Part shown: piece by piece, positions 11,501-22,813 of the stretch | Numbering within the stretch: position 1 is the stretch's first letter | Layout: each line of letters begins with the position of its first letter | Assembly: GCA_963921425.1 (NCBI GenBank) | Contig: OY992835.1 | Location: forward strand, 10,602,001-10,666,000 | Reading direction: 5' to 3' | DNA from: Dryas octopetala | Lineage: Eukaryota; Streptophyta; Magnoliopsida; Rosales; Rosaceae | DNA: 64,000 bases | Program-made: the position numbers and the translations under genes | The notes under the pieces: model-generated | Databases searched by the model: none | What the model saw: the letters and a program-made list of their open reading frames with translations, nothing else | Told to the model about the DNA's origin: nothing

Positions 11501-12514
11501 GGCCTTCTACTATAGTAAGACCCATTTTTTGTGACCCAAAATCTTACCATTTTTTGTGACCCAAAACCCATTTTGGGTCACAAATAGTGTTGTGACCTAA
11601 TTCTCACTGCAATGGTATTGTGACCCAAAATTGGGTCACAGTGTTTTATACATATTTAAAATATGGCTAATATTGATTAAGTGATGTTTAATTTATAATT
11701 TAAAATTTAAATTATAATAAAAATTATTCTATTGGTCTTATTTTAATGAGATCTTTAAAATAAGGTTAATATTGAATATATTTAGAATAAGAAAATTCTA
11801 TAGGTATGTCATCACTAGGGCTTCATCTTTAGCTACCTCTCAAGCATCTCCTCTAGGAGCCATGACAAAGAAAAAAAAAATTTGTGCAAATTTGGTAAAC
11901 AAAGGTTGTAGTTTATGATGAAAAACTATGAGTGTTGTATAATATATATAGACCCATTTGAGAATATAAGCTGTTGGAGGGTTTGGGGAATTTTTATTAA
12001 TTTTTTTGAAATTTTTTGGCAATTTTTCGGTTATTATTTCAATTTTAAATGATTTATTAATTATTTGTTAAAAAAAAAAAAAAAAGCTTAGGCGATTTGG
12101 ACCATTGATTATCTACGGTCCATTAATCTAGGCCCTTTAATTTCAAACCAGCCACTTAAAAAAAAAAAAGGACAAAAAATGGCAGCCTCAGATCACCAAC
12201 GATCATTTAATCTGGACCGTTGGTGATCACCCATCACTGTCGCACGTGTCACAACAAAGCAAGTGGCTGACAACTGTTGCAGGCGGGGCCCACCAAATTT
12301 TCGACTATAGCACACCCTCTCTCCTTACGTGGGTGGGCTACTTTTGCAATTGGGTCACAGCCATTTTAGCTCACACTGAGACCCAGATTTAGGTTACACT
12401 TTGGGTTACTCCCTCTTTTGGGTCACATTTTTCGGCCCATAGTGCTTGGGTGTGAGCCATTTGTGACCCAAAATGGGTTTTGGATCACATTTTCAAGTGG
12501 CTTAGTGGAAGGCC
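11501..12514. mobile_element. Non-autonomous PIF/Harbinger-type element
   Basis: Terminal inverted repeats ggccttctacta (left) and tagtggaaggcc (right), flanked by TAA at 11498-11500 and 12515-12517. A 3-bp TWA target duplication is the PIF/Harbinger hallmark. Both subterminal regions are filled with copies, in both orientations, of tttgggtcacaa, which look like repeated protein-binding sites. The middle is AT-rich with no transposase. Length 1014 bp. Confidence 0.8.
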
Positions 12515-12517
12515 TAA

Positions 12518-14499
12518 TTATCTTGAGACCATTTAATAGAACTTTTGTTCTATTTACTTATGCAATGTATGATTTACTTGGATCATAATATCAATTTTAT
12601 AGCATTTGGAGATATGATAATCATATCACTAGAAAGTACAATTACTATACTATTATAAAAAACCATTAACATGTTATCATATTTATTATAGTAATTCTAT
12701 AAATGCAATCAAAACCCTTTTTTAGCACATAAAGTGCTATCAAAACATTCTCCAAAAGATAAATATTTAAAAAATGGATAAATAATGAAAATACTTTCTT
12801 TTCTTTTGATGTGGCACGCACGACACATGACTATTGGCTCTGGAGTGATAGGCGCAAATCTGATCATTAGGGTTCCAGTGTCCGATTTTTGCGCACTATA
12901 CCTTTTTGAAAAGGGAATGACAAGGCAAATCCAAATCACAGTCGCAGACAATGAGCGAAGGTGGATTTTGGCCAAATAAGGCTGTTTGCTAGGCCAAAAT
13001 CACGTTTAAAGTTTTTCTGGAGTTTTTTTGGCATTTTAATTGTCTTTTATTATTTTCAGTATTTATTTTGGTTGTTAAACATACCATTTATGGCTTTTAG
13101 GGAGTTATCTAAGGTTGTATGGTATTTAGATGCTTTAATGAGATGTAATGGGGTGGTTTTTTTTAAGCTGATTAATGAAAAAAATTGAAGTTTCTTTTGA
13201 AACCTTTCTATCAACTTGGAATCCGTTTGAATTAACAAGGTTATAGATCCCTTGTTCTTGGTATTCTCAATCTAGAGAATCAACAAGTCTAAGGTTTGTA
13301 TGTGTGTTGTGATACATCACCTACGTGTTATGTCAATTTTAATCATTTTACACGGCTAACACAATTCAACCAAAGCACTAGCTAGCTAGTGGTAACTTTC
13401 AGTAGATCTGAATGGTAAACTGAATACAAAATCACTAATAAATGACATCTTTTTTTTTTTTTTTCCGAAGTAAACGGTGATGACAACAGAATATACTTCT
13501 AAAAGGTAAGTTTAAGAATCGTTTTCTGGTGATCAGTACTAGTTATGAATCTTATGATATGTGAAGATTATCTTTAATTTCTTTGAAAAAGTTTCTCTCG
13601 TTATAATGTTATTGGACAGCTGTTGCATGTACATAGCATTCTAGAGAGAGAGAGAGAGAGAGAGATTAATCAAACAAATCAAGGGTGGTCTAATGCATAA
13701 AGTAGAATGTCCACCCCGATAAAAATAGCCGACACAGTTTTTTTTTTATCAAGAAAAGACAACAGAAGGGTTCGTTGAATCACTGAATGAGAATCCAAAC
13801 AACAAAAACTAAAACCGTTGGAATATATACTTATTTTTATTTACATTTCAGATTTATTCCACATCGGACCCATGTGCCAATAAGCATTTCTGCCCACCCT
13901 TTTGTTTTTTTTTTGGCAAATAACCTGCAGAAAAAAAAAAATAGAAAAGAAAACAGCAATTCTCGTGCGATTTTGGCATATGTGCCGAACATTTTTCTTT
14001 TTATGTATTCTTGTGGTTTTAAAATCAATAATGTACGAGCGTGGCAATAATTAATAGCAAATGATGACTAAGCTGCACCATGTTGTTGGTGTCGGTATAA
14101 GAGAAAAAAACAAAGGGTACTTCCTTCAACAAATTTGGATATCAAATTTTGCTTATTTATAAATGATGTGATAATATTTTATTTATTCAAATCTGAACTT
14201 ATTATGAAGTTTAACATTTAGGAAATATACTATTGAAAAAAAAAAAACTTAGGCATTAAATATTTTTCTTATTTTTGACAAATAAGATATTAATATGCAC
14301 ATATACATATATTGTTTAAGGAACAAATTCAATGAGTTTGAAGAAATTATAAATGGGATATACATAGAATGATAAAAGACAAAACAAGAGCCAAAGGGAG
14401 AGTCAAAAACAAAAAAACACAGATAATATATCCACTGTTATGACTAGAAGACAATTGCTGATGGCAATCTGTTTCATTCTCGACCCACTATCCTCTCTC
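12518..14499. other. Intergenic, with a possible LTR-like remnant
   Basis: No gene seen. About 12800-13325 reads like the body of a solo LTR (it starts near tgatgtggcacgcacg and has a T-rich leader-like 3' half), but no target duplication, primer site or second copy is visible, so this is a weak suggestion. The rest is AT-rich with poly(T) at 13451-13464, poly(A) runs and a (GA)n tract at 13645-13665. Confidence 0.4.
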
Positions 14500-14507
14500 T
14501 ATAAATA
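14500..14507 (+). promoter_or_regulatory. TATA box of the CLE gene
   Basis: tataaata, preceded by a pyrimidine-rich ctctct tract, 220 bases before the CLE start codon. This spacing would give a 5' UTR of roughly 190 bases. Confidence 0.65.
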
Positions 14508-14726
14508 GAAGTTCTCTAACCATTTGAGCTACTTGGACTCTCTCCCAATTTCCTTTACCAATTTAGCTCGATCAAGCTCTTATTTAGCATTAATTAGTAT
14601 TCCTTTGTTATTTTTTGTTGTTACACAACCTTACACTTATCCTAATCTTAATCTATTACTTTATCCACCTTCACCACTTGACCTAACTATCCCCCCATCT
14701 TTATCATATATAACTCTATTGTTTTA

Positions 14727-14978
14727 ATGGCGCGCACATTGATACTCATGATCTTTGTCATCTTCTTGACTCTCTCGACGGTTTCTGAAGCACGGATACT
14801 TGACGAGCACGGTACAGTTTCTCAGACACAAACATTTCACGAGCACAAAGCCATGCATAAACATGTACACAGTAAACATCTTATGCATCAGTTGCTTGCA
14901 CATTATCGAAGGGTGCAGCAGTTTGATACGTCTCCGGATAGACGCGCACCAGGAGGGCCAGATCCTCAGCACCACTAA
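14727..14978 (+). CDS. CLE-family signalling peptide precursor
   Basis: An intronless 83-residue precursor. Residues 1-22 form a clear signal peptide (basic MAR, then a hydrophobic core LILMIFVIFLTL, cleavage near SEA). A His-rich variable region follows (about 28-60), and the last 12 residues RRAPGGPDPQHH are a CLE motif ending exactly at the stop. CLE peptides are cut out and hydroxylated in the secretory path, then perceived by CLV1/BAM-type leucine-rich receptor kinases to control meristem and vascular growth. The ending GGPDPQHH is like the Arabidopsis CLE1-CLE7 group. Arg at motif position 2 and Ala at position 3 are unusual there (commonly Leu/Val and Ser/Val). Two degenerate relatives lie at 35230-35424 and 40129-40308. 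Confidence 0.92.
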   Translation: MARTLILMIFVIFLTLSTVSEARILDEHGTVSQTQTFHEHKAMHKHVHSKHLMHQLLAHYRRVQQFDTSPDRRAPGGPDPQHH

Positions 14979-16123
14979 TGCATCTCCACCGTTGATCTCA
15001 CTAGCTTCCGATCACGTGGGAGTCCATGCTTCTAAAAGACCTATATCCAAACAACCCTTAATATTGGTATAGTCAAGGCAAATGTATCTGGTTTGAAAAT
15101 GAGTACTATCTCTTTTATTTGTCTATTTTCCATCTCAAATCTTATATACAAAAAAAGAGCAGCAATTATCGGTGCTTACTTTATATCTCTTTCTTATTCT
15201 TCTCTATCTCTTTAAAAGAAAAAGAAAAATTGAAAGAAAAGTAAAAGACTTTATATGTCAAGCCAAAAAAACAAACCTTATACGTCTTTCTGAACAGAGC
15301 AACCCTACGTAAAGAATCACAAGCAGCTTTGTATTATAACTCGATCTATCCGGTCAATTGTTTCTTAATCTCTACCTATCGAACTCCAACCCCAAAATGA
15401 ATATAATATTTGTTATTTGAAGAGATAATTTGAATTTAAGATCTCTCCACTATTTTGAAGAAAACTATGTTCCACTAAATCAATAGTACGTTAATTAATT
15501 CTAAGAAAAATATAAATATATGTAACTTAATTAGGGCAGTGTTATTCACTTAGGTTTCATGCATTTCTCTAAAGTATCTATTGCAAATAACTGTGCTATA
15601 ATGATGTTGTTATTTGCATTCTTTCAATTTAAGAAGGGTGCCGGCCAGTAAATTAATCTTCTGGTGAGTACGAATAACACCTCTCATCCTTAATTGCCAA
15701 ATCTACTTTTCCAATAACCCTTTCACCCAAATCATATAATAAAGCAAATCTGGATGAAGATTCTCCTTAGTGATCATATCATGGGTTGAATATGTATTAG
15801 TTTGTATTAATATGATCTATTGCATGTTCCTTCATGTGTTCCACTTTATGCCTCAAATGTGCAAATTAAATAAATTTGTCTGTTTTGGCATTATCGGGCA
15901 CCTCTTTCAGAGTAGAAAGCCTCAATATATCTTAATCCAATGAACATTTTTTATATTCTCCTTTCCTTTCCCACTATATAATAACTTTTCAAAATCTTCA
16001 ATTGTACATATCTAGCTATACCCTAGAATATTATACACTTGAAGGCAATGCTGCTCTAGCTCCAAATTAATAAGTACTGTACTAGTGCTTTTTATAGCTT
16101 CCATTTGTTTGTCATCCAATTAT
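14979..16123. other. Intergenic
   Basis: 3' flank of the CLE gene and AT-rich spacer up to the CACTA element. No gene, RNA or clear repeat seen. Confidence 0.6.
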
Positions 16124-16825
16124 ATACACTACAAGAAAAAACACTTTGGGCGACGAACCCATTTCCTCTCCCAAAGTTGATTTTCGTCGCCCAAAACTTT
16201 GGGCGACGAAATGTGTTCGTCGAGTATTTGGTCGCCTAAAACATGACACCCAAGAGTTTGGGCGACGAACTTATCAAGTTCGTCGCCCAAAGATACCTAG
16301 GGAGACGAATTTATTTCGTCTCCTAAGGCATGTGGTTTGTCGCCCAAAGCAAGTTTAGGCGACAAATTAATTTGTCGGCTAAACATACTTTGGGCGACGA
16401 ATTAATAGTTCCTCTCCCAAAGTATATTTAAGCGACGGAATTTTTCGTCGCCTAAATAGACTTTAGGCGACGAATTAATAGTTCCTCTCCTAAAGTATAT
16501 TTAGGCGACGAATTATTTCATCGCCTAAACATACTTTGGGCGACGAATAAGTAGTTCCTCTCCCAAAGTATATTTAGGCGACGAAGAATTCCGTCGCCTA
16601 AACCTATTTTATTTAAAAAAAAAATTTTTTTTTATTTAATAGTTTTTATCCAAAATGTATATAACATAAAATTAATAAATTTATATCCAAAATGTATTAA
16701 TAAATGTATACAAAACCTATTTTATTTTAAAAAAATTATTATTTTTTTTAATTTAATATTTTTTATATCCAAAATGTATATAACACAAAACTAATAAATT
16801 TATACAAAATGTATTAATAAATTTA

Positions 16826-17100
16826 TTCATCCGCTTCGACTTCAGTCCTCCGAATTGCGTAGATACGGAAGCCGCACCGGATGACGCGGGAGCCGAGGTG
16901 CCTATAACTTGACTATAGTGGTGAGCCGAAGAGGATTGGACTATAGCATCGGGAGCCGAAAAGGGAGTGGCCTAGACTGCTGCATCAGGAACGGGTGAGG
17001 GAGTGGCCTGGACTGCGACATCAAGAGCGGGTGAGGTATCGAGACCTGGAGTGCATGCCAACTCGGTGGTCCTAGATGCATGCATTCGCCTTCCACCTTA
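16826..17100 (-). pseudogene. Decayed Ser/Pro/Ala-rich coding remnant inside the CACTA element
   Basis: On the minus strand this G+C-rich island reads a mostly open frame with repeated ATP-S/P-VPDA-type phrases (TSPALDVAVQATPSPVPDA, then APDAIVQSSSAHHYSQ), broken by at least one stop. It sits at the same place relative to the 5' subterminal array as the transposase-associated remnant of the sister CACTA at 30942-31530. I suspect it is the low-complexity tail of a CACTA second-ORF protein. The assignment is weak. Confidence 0.35.
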
Positions 17101-17174
17101 TAATCAAAAAAATTAAACACAACAATTTAACAATTAAACTAAATTCAACAATTTAAGAAGTTAACTAAATTTTA

Positions 17175-17770
17175 TAATTACTCTACATCGCATATTTTAC
17201 ACAAGGTGCTGTGCTGCCATCTAAGAGTACATTTTCAAGCTTAAGGTCTCTATGGCAGATTTGCTGCCAGAAATGAATTAATTCCTTACTACAATCAACA
17301 CTACAAAAGATCATGAGGAAAAATAGCAGTATAACAACAAATTAACAGAAGAGTTCCAATTTATAGTGGTTCTACAACCAATTAACAGCAAAAGAAAAGG
17401 TTGGTTAATTCTACATTAGTAATCTACATAGAAGAGTAGCATTTATGGATATACACATAATTCATTACTAACCTCTTTGAATTGAATAATATTTGGATGC
17501 TTCAATGACCTTGGTTCATGATCTCCCTTTGCACATGTTCGACTATCTGCAACACCAAAGAAATGAAAAACAAAAAAACTCAATTCCCAGAAAAATTCAA
17601 ACATCAAAAAGAAAGAAAAAAAAAGTGAGAGAATTGACACAAAAAAGAAAAGGAAGATAAGAGGTGAAGGAGATGAAACAGACCTTCTGGCCTCTCTGGT
17701 CCACTTGTCTCCGACCAGCCTTGCAACCCCAAAATTCCCAGACCCAATATCCTTCACAATCTTATAAATA
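17175..17770 (-). pseudogene. Captured SnRK2 protein kinase fragment (three exons with introns)
   Basis: Three pieces of an SnRK2 serine/threonine kinase (ABA and osmotic-stress signalling) lie in the correct order on the minus strand. Exon-like block 1 (about 17690-17766) reads YKIVKDIGSGNFGVARLVGD, the glycine-rich ATP loop. Block 2 (about 17470-17545) reads EHVQREIMN, then after a one-base frame change RSLKHPNIIQFKEV. Block 3 (about 17178-17262) reads QICHRDLKLENVLLDGS, the catalytic loop with HRD; a one-base loss then disrupts VKICD. Block 3 is preceded by a tttctggcag acceptor, and introns separate the blocks, so genomic DNA rather than mRNA was copied. The wording EHVQREIMNHRSLKHPNII recalls the SnRK2.7/2.8 subgroup. 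Exons between the blocks and the whole C-lobe beyond HRD are missing, so it cannot encode a kinase. Confidence 0.88.
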
Positions 17771-18000
17771 AAACCATAAATAACAAAAAATAAAAATAAA
17801 AAACAGAAAACCCACAATTTATAAAAAAAAAACAGAAAACCCACAGTTGGGTTGCTGGTCGGGGTGGGGGTTGCTGATGGGGATAGGTTGCTGGTGGGGA
17901 ATCAAAGGAGGCGGAAGGGAAAGGGGAGAGAGAAAGAGGAGGCCGAGGAAGGTTTCGATAGGGGTGGGGATTGGTTTCGTGGAGAGAGAAAGAGGAGGGG

Positions 18001-18300
18001 GTGGGGATGGATTTCTGGGAGAGAGAAATAGGAGGAGCTGGGTTGGGTTTCGGTGAGGAGGGCAGCGGTCACGGAGGGAGATGGGTGGTCGGGGAGGGAG
18101 ATGGGTGATTGGGTCTGGGTTGATCGAAGCAGGGGAGAGGAAGAAGACATAGCAGGGGATGGGTTTTGGGGAGAGAGAAAGAGGAGGGGGTGGGTATGGG
18201 TTTCGGTGGGGAGGGCGGCGGTCACGGAGGGAGATGGGTGGTCGGGGAGGGAGATGGGTGACTGGGTTTGGGTTGAAGCAGGGGAGAGGAAGAAGACATA
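18001..18300. repeat. 153-bp GA-rich tandem repeat
   Basis: Two head-to-tail copies offset by 153 bases (for example ggcagcggtcacggaggg at 18061 and ggcggcggtcacggaggg at 18214), each containing gggagatgggtg twice. Read on the minus strand it is a C/T-rich leader-like sequence directly upstream of the SnRK2 exons, so it may be captured kinase 5' flank that then duplicated. Open frames here are low-complexity artefacts. Confidence 0.7.
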
Positions 18301-18597
18301 CAGGGGAGAAAAGGAAAAAAATAAATAAATTAAGAAGAAGAAATACCAGATCTGGGGAGTGTTAATCGAAAAGACTTTAGGCGAGGAAGCTAATTTTGTC
18401 GCCCAACCCATTTTGTCGCCCATACTCTCTTTGGGCGACAAAATTAGCTTCCTCGCATCAGTTTGTGAAATTTTTTGCGCGAGTTGACCCCGCCAATTTT
18501 TTTAAGCAAAATTTAGAAAAAATGAACTTGACTTTGGGCGAGGAATTTATATATTCGTCGCCCAAAATGACTTTAGGCGAGGAATCTACAGATTCGT

Positions 18598-20660
18598 CGC
18601 CCAAAGTATGGCCCTAATACCATTTTTTGAAATTTATAATTTATATTTAGTATTTAAAATATATATATAATAAATCATTATAATAAGATTGTATACTTAA
18701 TTATATACAATAGGATTCTAAATTTTAACTTAATCACTAAATTATATTTATAATTTTAAATATTACAAATATAAAAAATTTTCATCGTTATCTAACTTCT
18801 ATATCTCTGATTAAGCTAATTTTTTACATGTATGATTTTTGAGTGTGGAACTAAAAATGAACGTTTCAGGTCTTTGAACACACATCGAGATGTGATAATC
18901 TACATATAAATGAACGGTTTCGACAATTGAAGAGTATAGTTTTATCAATTCTTTTATTGAAACCTTGTCATTTCAATAATTGTGAATAACGATCAGAGCT
19001 GTTCATTTTCTATGTTCATACTCAAAGATCATCCCTGCAAAAAATCAGCCAAATCGGAATTCAGCTAGTCGTTGAATTATCATTATAAAACCCACGATCG
19101 TTCTTTAATTTGACCACTGTTACCTCATTTCTACATCTTCAATTGAGCTAAATTTTTGCAGGGATAATCTTTGAGTAGGGAACTAAAAAATGAACGGTTC
19201 TGATCGTTGCAAACACGATCAAGATATGCCCATCTACATATAAATGAACGGTTTCAACACTTGATTAGTATAATTCTATTAATTCTTTCGTTGAAACCTT
19301 GTTGTTTCAATAATTGTGAAGACCACAATGTGATTTCAATGATCAGAGTCGTTCATTTTCTATGTTCATACTCAAAGATCATCCCTGCAAAAAATTAGCC
19401 AAATCGGAATTCAGCTAGTTGTTGAATTATCATTATTAAACCGACGATCGTTCATTAATTTGAGCACCGTTACCTAACTTCTACATCTTCAATTGAGCTA
19501 AATTTTTATAAGGATGATCATTGAGTAGGGAACTAAAAAATGAACGGTTCAGATCATTGAAAATACGATTACATCGCATTCTTATACCTAAATATAAATG
19601 CACATATAAAAGGAACTGGACTTTGGGCGAGGAATATATGCATTCGTCTCCCAAAGTGACTTTGGGCGAGGAATATAAATTTGTCTCCCAAAGTGACTTT
19701 GGGCGAGGAATATAAATTCGTCTCCCAAAGTCACTTTGGGCGAGGAATGTATAGATTCGTCTCCCAAAATCACTTTGGGCGATGAATATATAGCTTCGTC
19801 GCCCAAAGTATGGCCCTAATTAATACCCTTTTTTTGCTAATTGATAATTTATATTTTAGTATTTAAATATATATATAATAAATTATTATAATAAGATTGT
19901 ATACTTAACAATATATAATACGATTCTAAATTTTAACTTAATTACTAAATTATATTTATAATTTTAAATATATACAAATATAAAATAATTTCACCGTTAC
20001 CTAACTTTTACATCTCCGATTAAGCTAAATTTTTGCACGGATAATCTTTGAGTAGGGAACTAAAAAATGAACGGTTCGGATCGTTGAAAACACAATCAAG
20101 ATATGCCCATCTACATATAAATGAACGGTTTCAACACTTAAATAATATAATTTTATTAACTCTTTCGTTGAAACCTTGTCGTTTCAATAATTGTGAAGAC
20201 CACAACGTGATTTCAACAATCAGAGTTGTTCATTTTCTATGTTCATACTCAAAGATCATCTCTGCAAAAAATCAGCTAAATCGGAATTCAGCTAGCCATT
20301 GAATTATCATTAAAAAACCCACTATCCTTCATCAATTCGACCACCGTTACCTAACTTCTACATCTTCGATTGAGTTAAATTTTTGTAGGGATGATCTTTG
20401 AGTAGGAAACTAAAATATGAACGGTTCAGATCGTTGAAAACACGATCGTATCGTATACTTATACCTAAATATAAATGCACATAAAAAATGAACTGGACTT
20501 TGGGCGAGGAATCTATAGATTCGTCTCCCAAAGTGACTTTGGGCGAGGAATCCATAAATTCGTCGCCCAAAGTGACTTTAGGCGAGGAATCTATATATTC
20601 GTCGCCCAAAGTCTCTTTAGGCGAGAAATAATTTCGTCGCCAAAACGGACTTTGGGCGAC
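18598..20660. repeat. 1.2-kb internal tandem duplication in the CACTA element
   Basis: The run starting gcccaaagtatggccctaat at 18599 reappears at 19800. The following 250 bases (aatttatatttagtatttaaa, then ataataagattgtatac) and the module-rich part are shared. Offset is about 1200. The second copy is shorter because it lacks one of the internal module repeats found at 19030-19560. Confidence 0.75.
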
Positions 20661-20936
20661 GAATATGTTGTTCGTCGCCCAAAGTGTGGGCAAAGAGTAT
20701 TTTGGCGCGTAATTTTAGGCGACGAACACCGTATTCGTCGCCCAAAAGTTCTTTAGGCGATGAACATCATATTCGTCGCCCAAAGTCAGTTTGGGCGATG
20801 AAATTATTCCTCGCACAAACCTTTATTGGTTTAGGCGACAAATATTTGAATTCGTCGCCCAAACCCTCTTTGGGTGACAAATTTGAGTTCGTCTCCCAAA
20901 GTTTCGTCGCCCAAATACCTTTTTCTTGTAGTGATA

Positions 20937-22249
20937 TATGATGATTCCTTCCCACCTATTCAAAATCCTTGGGGGAAAAAAAAACAAAAATCTTGCATGA
21001 GTCATGACTTTCTTATTTTATTGATCATGAGATGATGAGATCTTTGCTTGTTACTTCGATTCTTACCTTTATGGTCTGTGTCGATCATTTGAATCTAAAT
21101 CTTTTACTTATATATGCTTTATGTCCTGATATAGTGTTTGTCTAAAATTACATCGTTTCATACTCCTAAGTCAATATAAACCCAAAATACTTTACCTTAA
21201 ACTCCAAAATCACATCACATTTTGTATACAAGCACAATATGCAGTATAAAAACATCAATATGAAGATAAGTTATCTTTATTTTTTTAACAACAACTATTA
21301 GTGGATGCACCCAATCGAGCTCCCTTTTTTCAGGAGGAGGTCTTGAGTTTAATTCTCTTAGACGACAGTTAACTAATTAAAACAAAAACCAATAGACAAT
21401 TCTATATGTGGGGGCTAATTAATTAGTAATTCTAGTTATTGCGAGAGCGTTTATCCTTATAGCCAAAAATCTTATGTTTTTCCTCAATCCTTATATATAT
21501 CGTAAACATTAAACTTAAAATTATGTGTATGATCATGGTTAATAGTTAATTTGTTGGTCCAAATTTTTGCTTCCATGTGCATATGTTCCACTGCTAAATA
21601 AATTTCATTTTGATTCTCCACCGACCTCCATTGTGAAAAGCAGAGACCAAGGCTAATAAATAGAAATTTAACATGAACCAAAACAACAGTTACAAAAAGT
21701 GGGCTTGCTTTTGATAAATTAATTAATTTCAATGATTTCTCCAACTCCAAGGACTACATATATGGAAAGTGACTCATGGAATAACCGAATAAGTCATGTT
21801 TCAGGTTCAAAGTTGTGCGTGGCGACTCGTTGGGAAAAGGAGTTTAATTGGATATATCATATATGAAAACAAATAGAAAGAAATTCATTAACATGTGCCA
21901 ATGTTTTTGTGTAATTAAAAAAAAAAAAAAAGCATGCATTGTGAGTGTGAGAGACAATTAGACAAAAGCGTGTCTCTTTAATATTTTATTGTCAACCACC
22001 GTCCAAATTTGCGCATAAAGACAAATGCATGATGACTAGACTGTTCAAACACAAAGGCCTACTAATCGTGTTGGAATATATATCATTTGGATGCTCTCCG
22101 CATAGTGATGACATTCATAAAGAAAAAGAGTATATTACTTTGGTCCAATATTATATTAAAAATACACATGCAGATATATGATAAAGTTCAATAATTTTTC
22201 TATTTATTTTACTCAATTTTCTTACATTGAAGTGAGTTTTACATGATCA
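20937..22249. other. Intergenic
   Basis: AT-rich; no gene seen. Around 21290-21395 a stretch with gagtttaattctc and an A-rich end has a vague SINE look, but the evidence is insufficient. Confidence 0.5.
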
Positions 22250-22258
22250 ATTCTATAA

Positions 22259-22804
22259 GAGGAAATTATAGATTTAGTCCACTTATTTTATACATAGTTC
22301 AATTTTGGTCTATGATCTTTTTTAAGTTCTGTTTTGGTATACTAATTGTTTCATTTGTTCAATAAAGGTCCAGATTTCTAACTTTAAATCCTTTGGGTTG
22401 TGTTTTCTTTAATTATAATTGAAGTATAAGTTATATTTCATCATTTCTTAGTCATAGAAACCAATTTAGAGTATTATAATCTAAGATGATTGAGATTAGG
22501 TGAAGTTTGATAAATTGGCAGTTTCAGGTACCCTACTTTGGAGTCAATGATCTTGAGTTTTAGAACTCTAATTTGAATGATCTTTATAGTTGTAAAATAG
22601 AGATGCATAGCTTTAAAAGAAGTATATGTTTGCTGAATTTGGGTGAGATTTGATAGGGTAAAAGGCAGACCAAATTTGAGAAAACAAATCTGGACCATTA
22701 TTGAATAAGTGAAATAATTAGTGGACCAAAACAGAACTTAAAAAAGATCGTGGACCAAAATTGAACTAGGTATAAAATAAGTGAACTAAATCTGTAATTT
22801 TCTC
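22259..22804. mobile_element. Mutator-type (MULE) MITE
   Basis: Long terminal inverted repeats of about 130 bp: left gaggaaattatagatttag, right (reversed) gagaaattacagatttag, then a shared cacttattttatac and agttcaattttgg. The flanks are a perfect 9-bp duplication, attctataa, at 22250-22258 and 22805-22813. A 9-bp target duplication with long arms is typical of Mutator-like elements. No coding sequence; 546 bp. Confidence 0.85.
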
Positions 22805-22813
22805 ATTCTATAA

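Larger units (their letters stand above)
16127..20933. mobile_element. Non-autonomous CACTA (En/Spm) element with captured host exons
   Basis: Begins CACTACAAGAAAAA and ends TTTTTCTTGTAGTG, the classic CACTA terminus. It is flanked by ATA at 16124-16126 and 20934-20936, a perfect 3-bp target duplication. Length 4807 bp. Both subterminal zones (about 16140-16605 and 20498-20920), and blocks inside (about 18375-18440, 18530-18605, 19618-19805), are arrays of the palindromic unit tttgggcgacgaa / ttcgtcgcccaaa, probably transposase-binding sites. There is no intact transposase. The interior carries a decayed Ser/Pro/Ala-rich segment (16826-17100, minus), SnRK2 kinase exons (17175-17770, minus), a GA-rich tandem repeat (18001-18300) and a 1.2-kb internal duplication (18598-20660). 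It can only move if a partner element supplies transposase. Confidence 0.93.

Noticed and set aside
12800-13325. Solo LTR
   Set aside because: Suggestive texture only; no target duplication, matching LTR or primer site was found, so it is not listed as an element.
17902-18441. 179-residue Ser/Pro-rich frame on the minus strand
   Set aside because: Low-complexity translation of the 153-bp tandem repeat plus CACTA array sequence; no domain.
19588-20941. Many 60-110 residue open frames with phrases such as SSPKVTLGDE and FGRRI in and around both CACTA elements
   Set aside because: They are translations of the palindromic tttgggcgacgaa arrays and follow the repeat period; no known protein has this composition.
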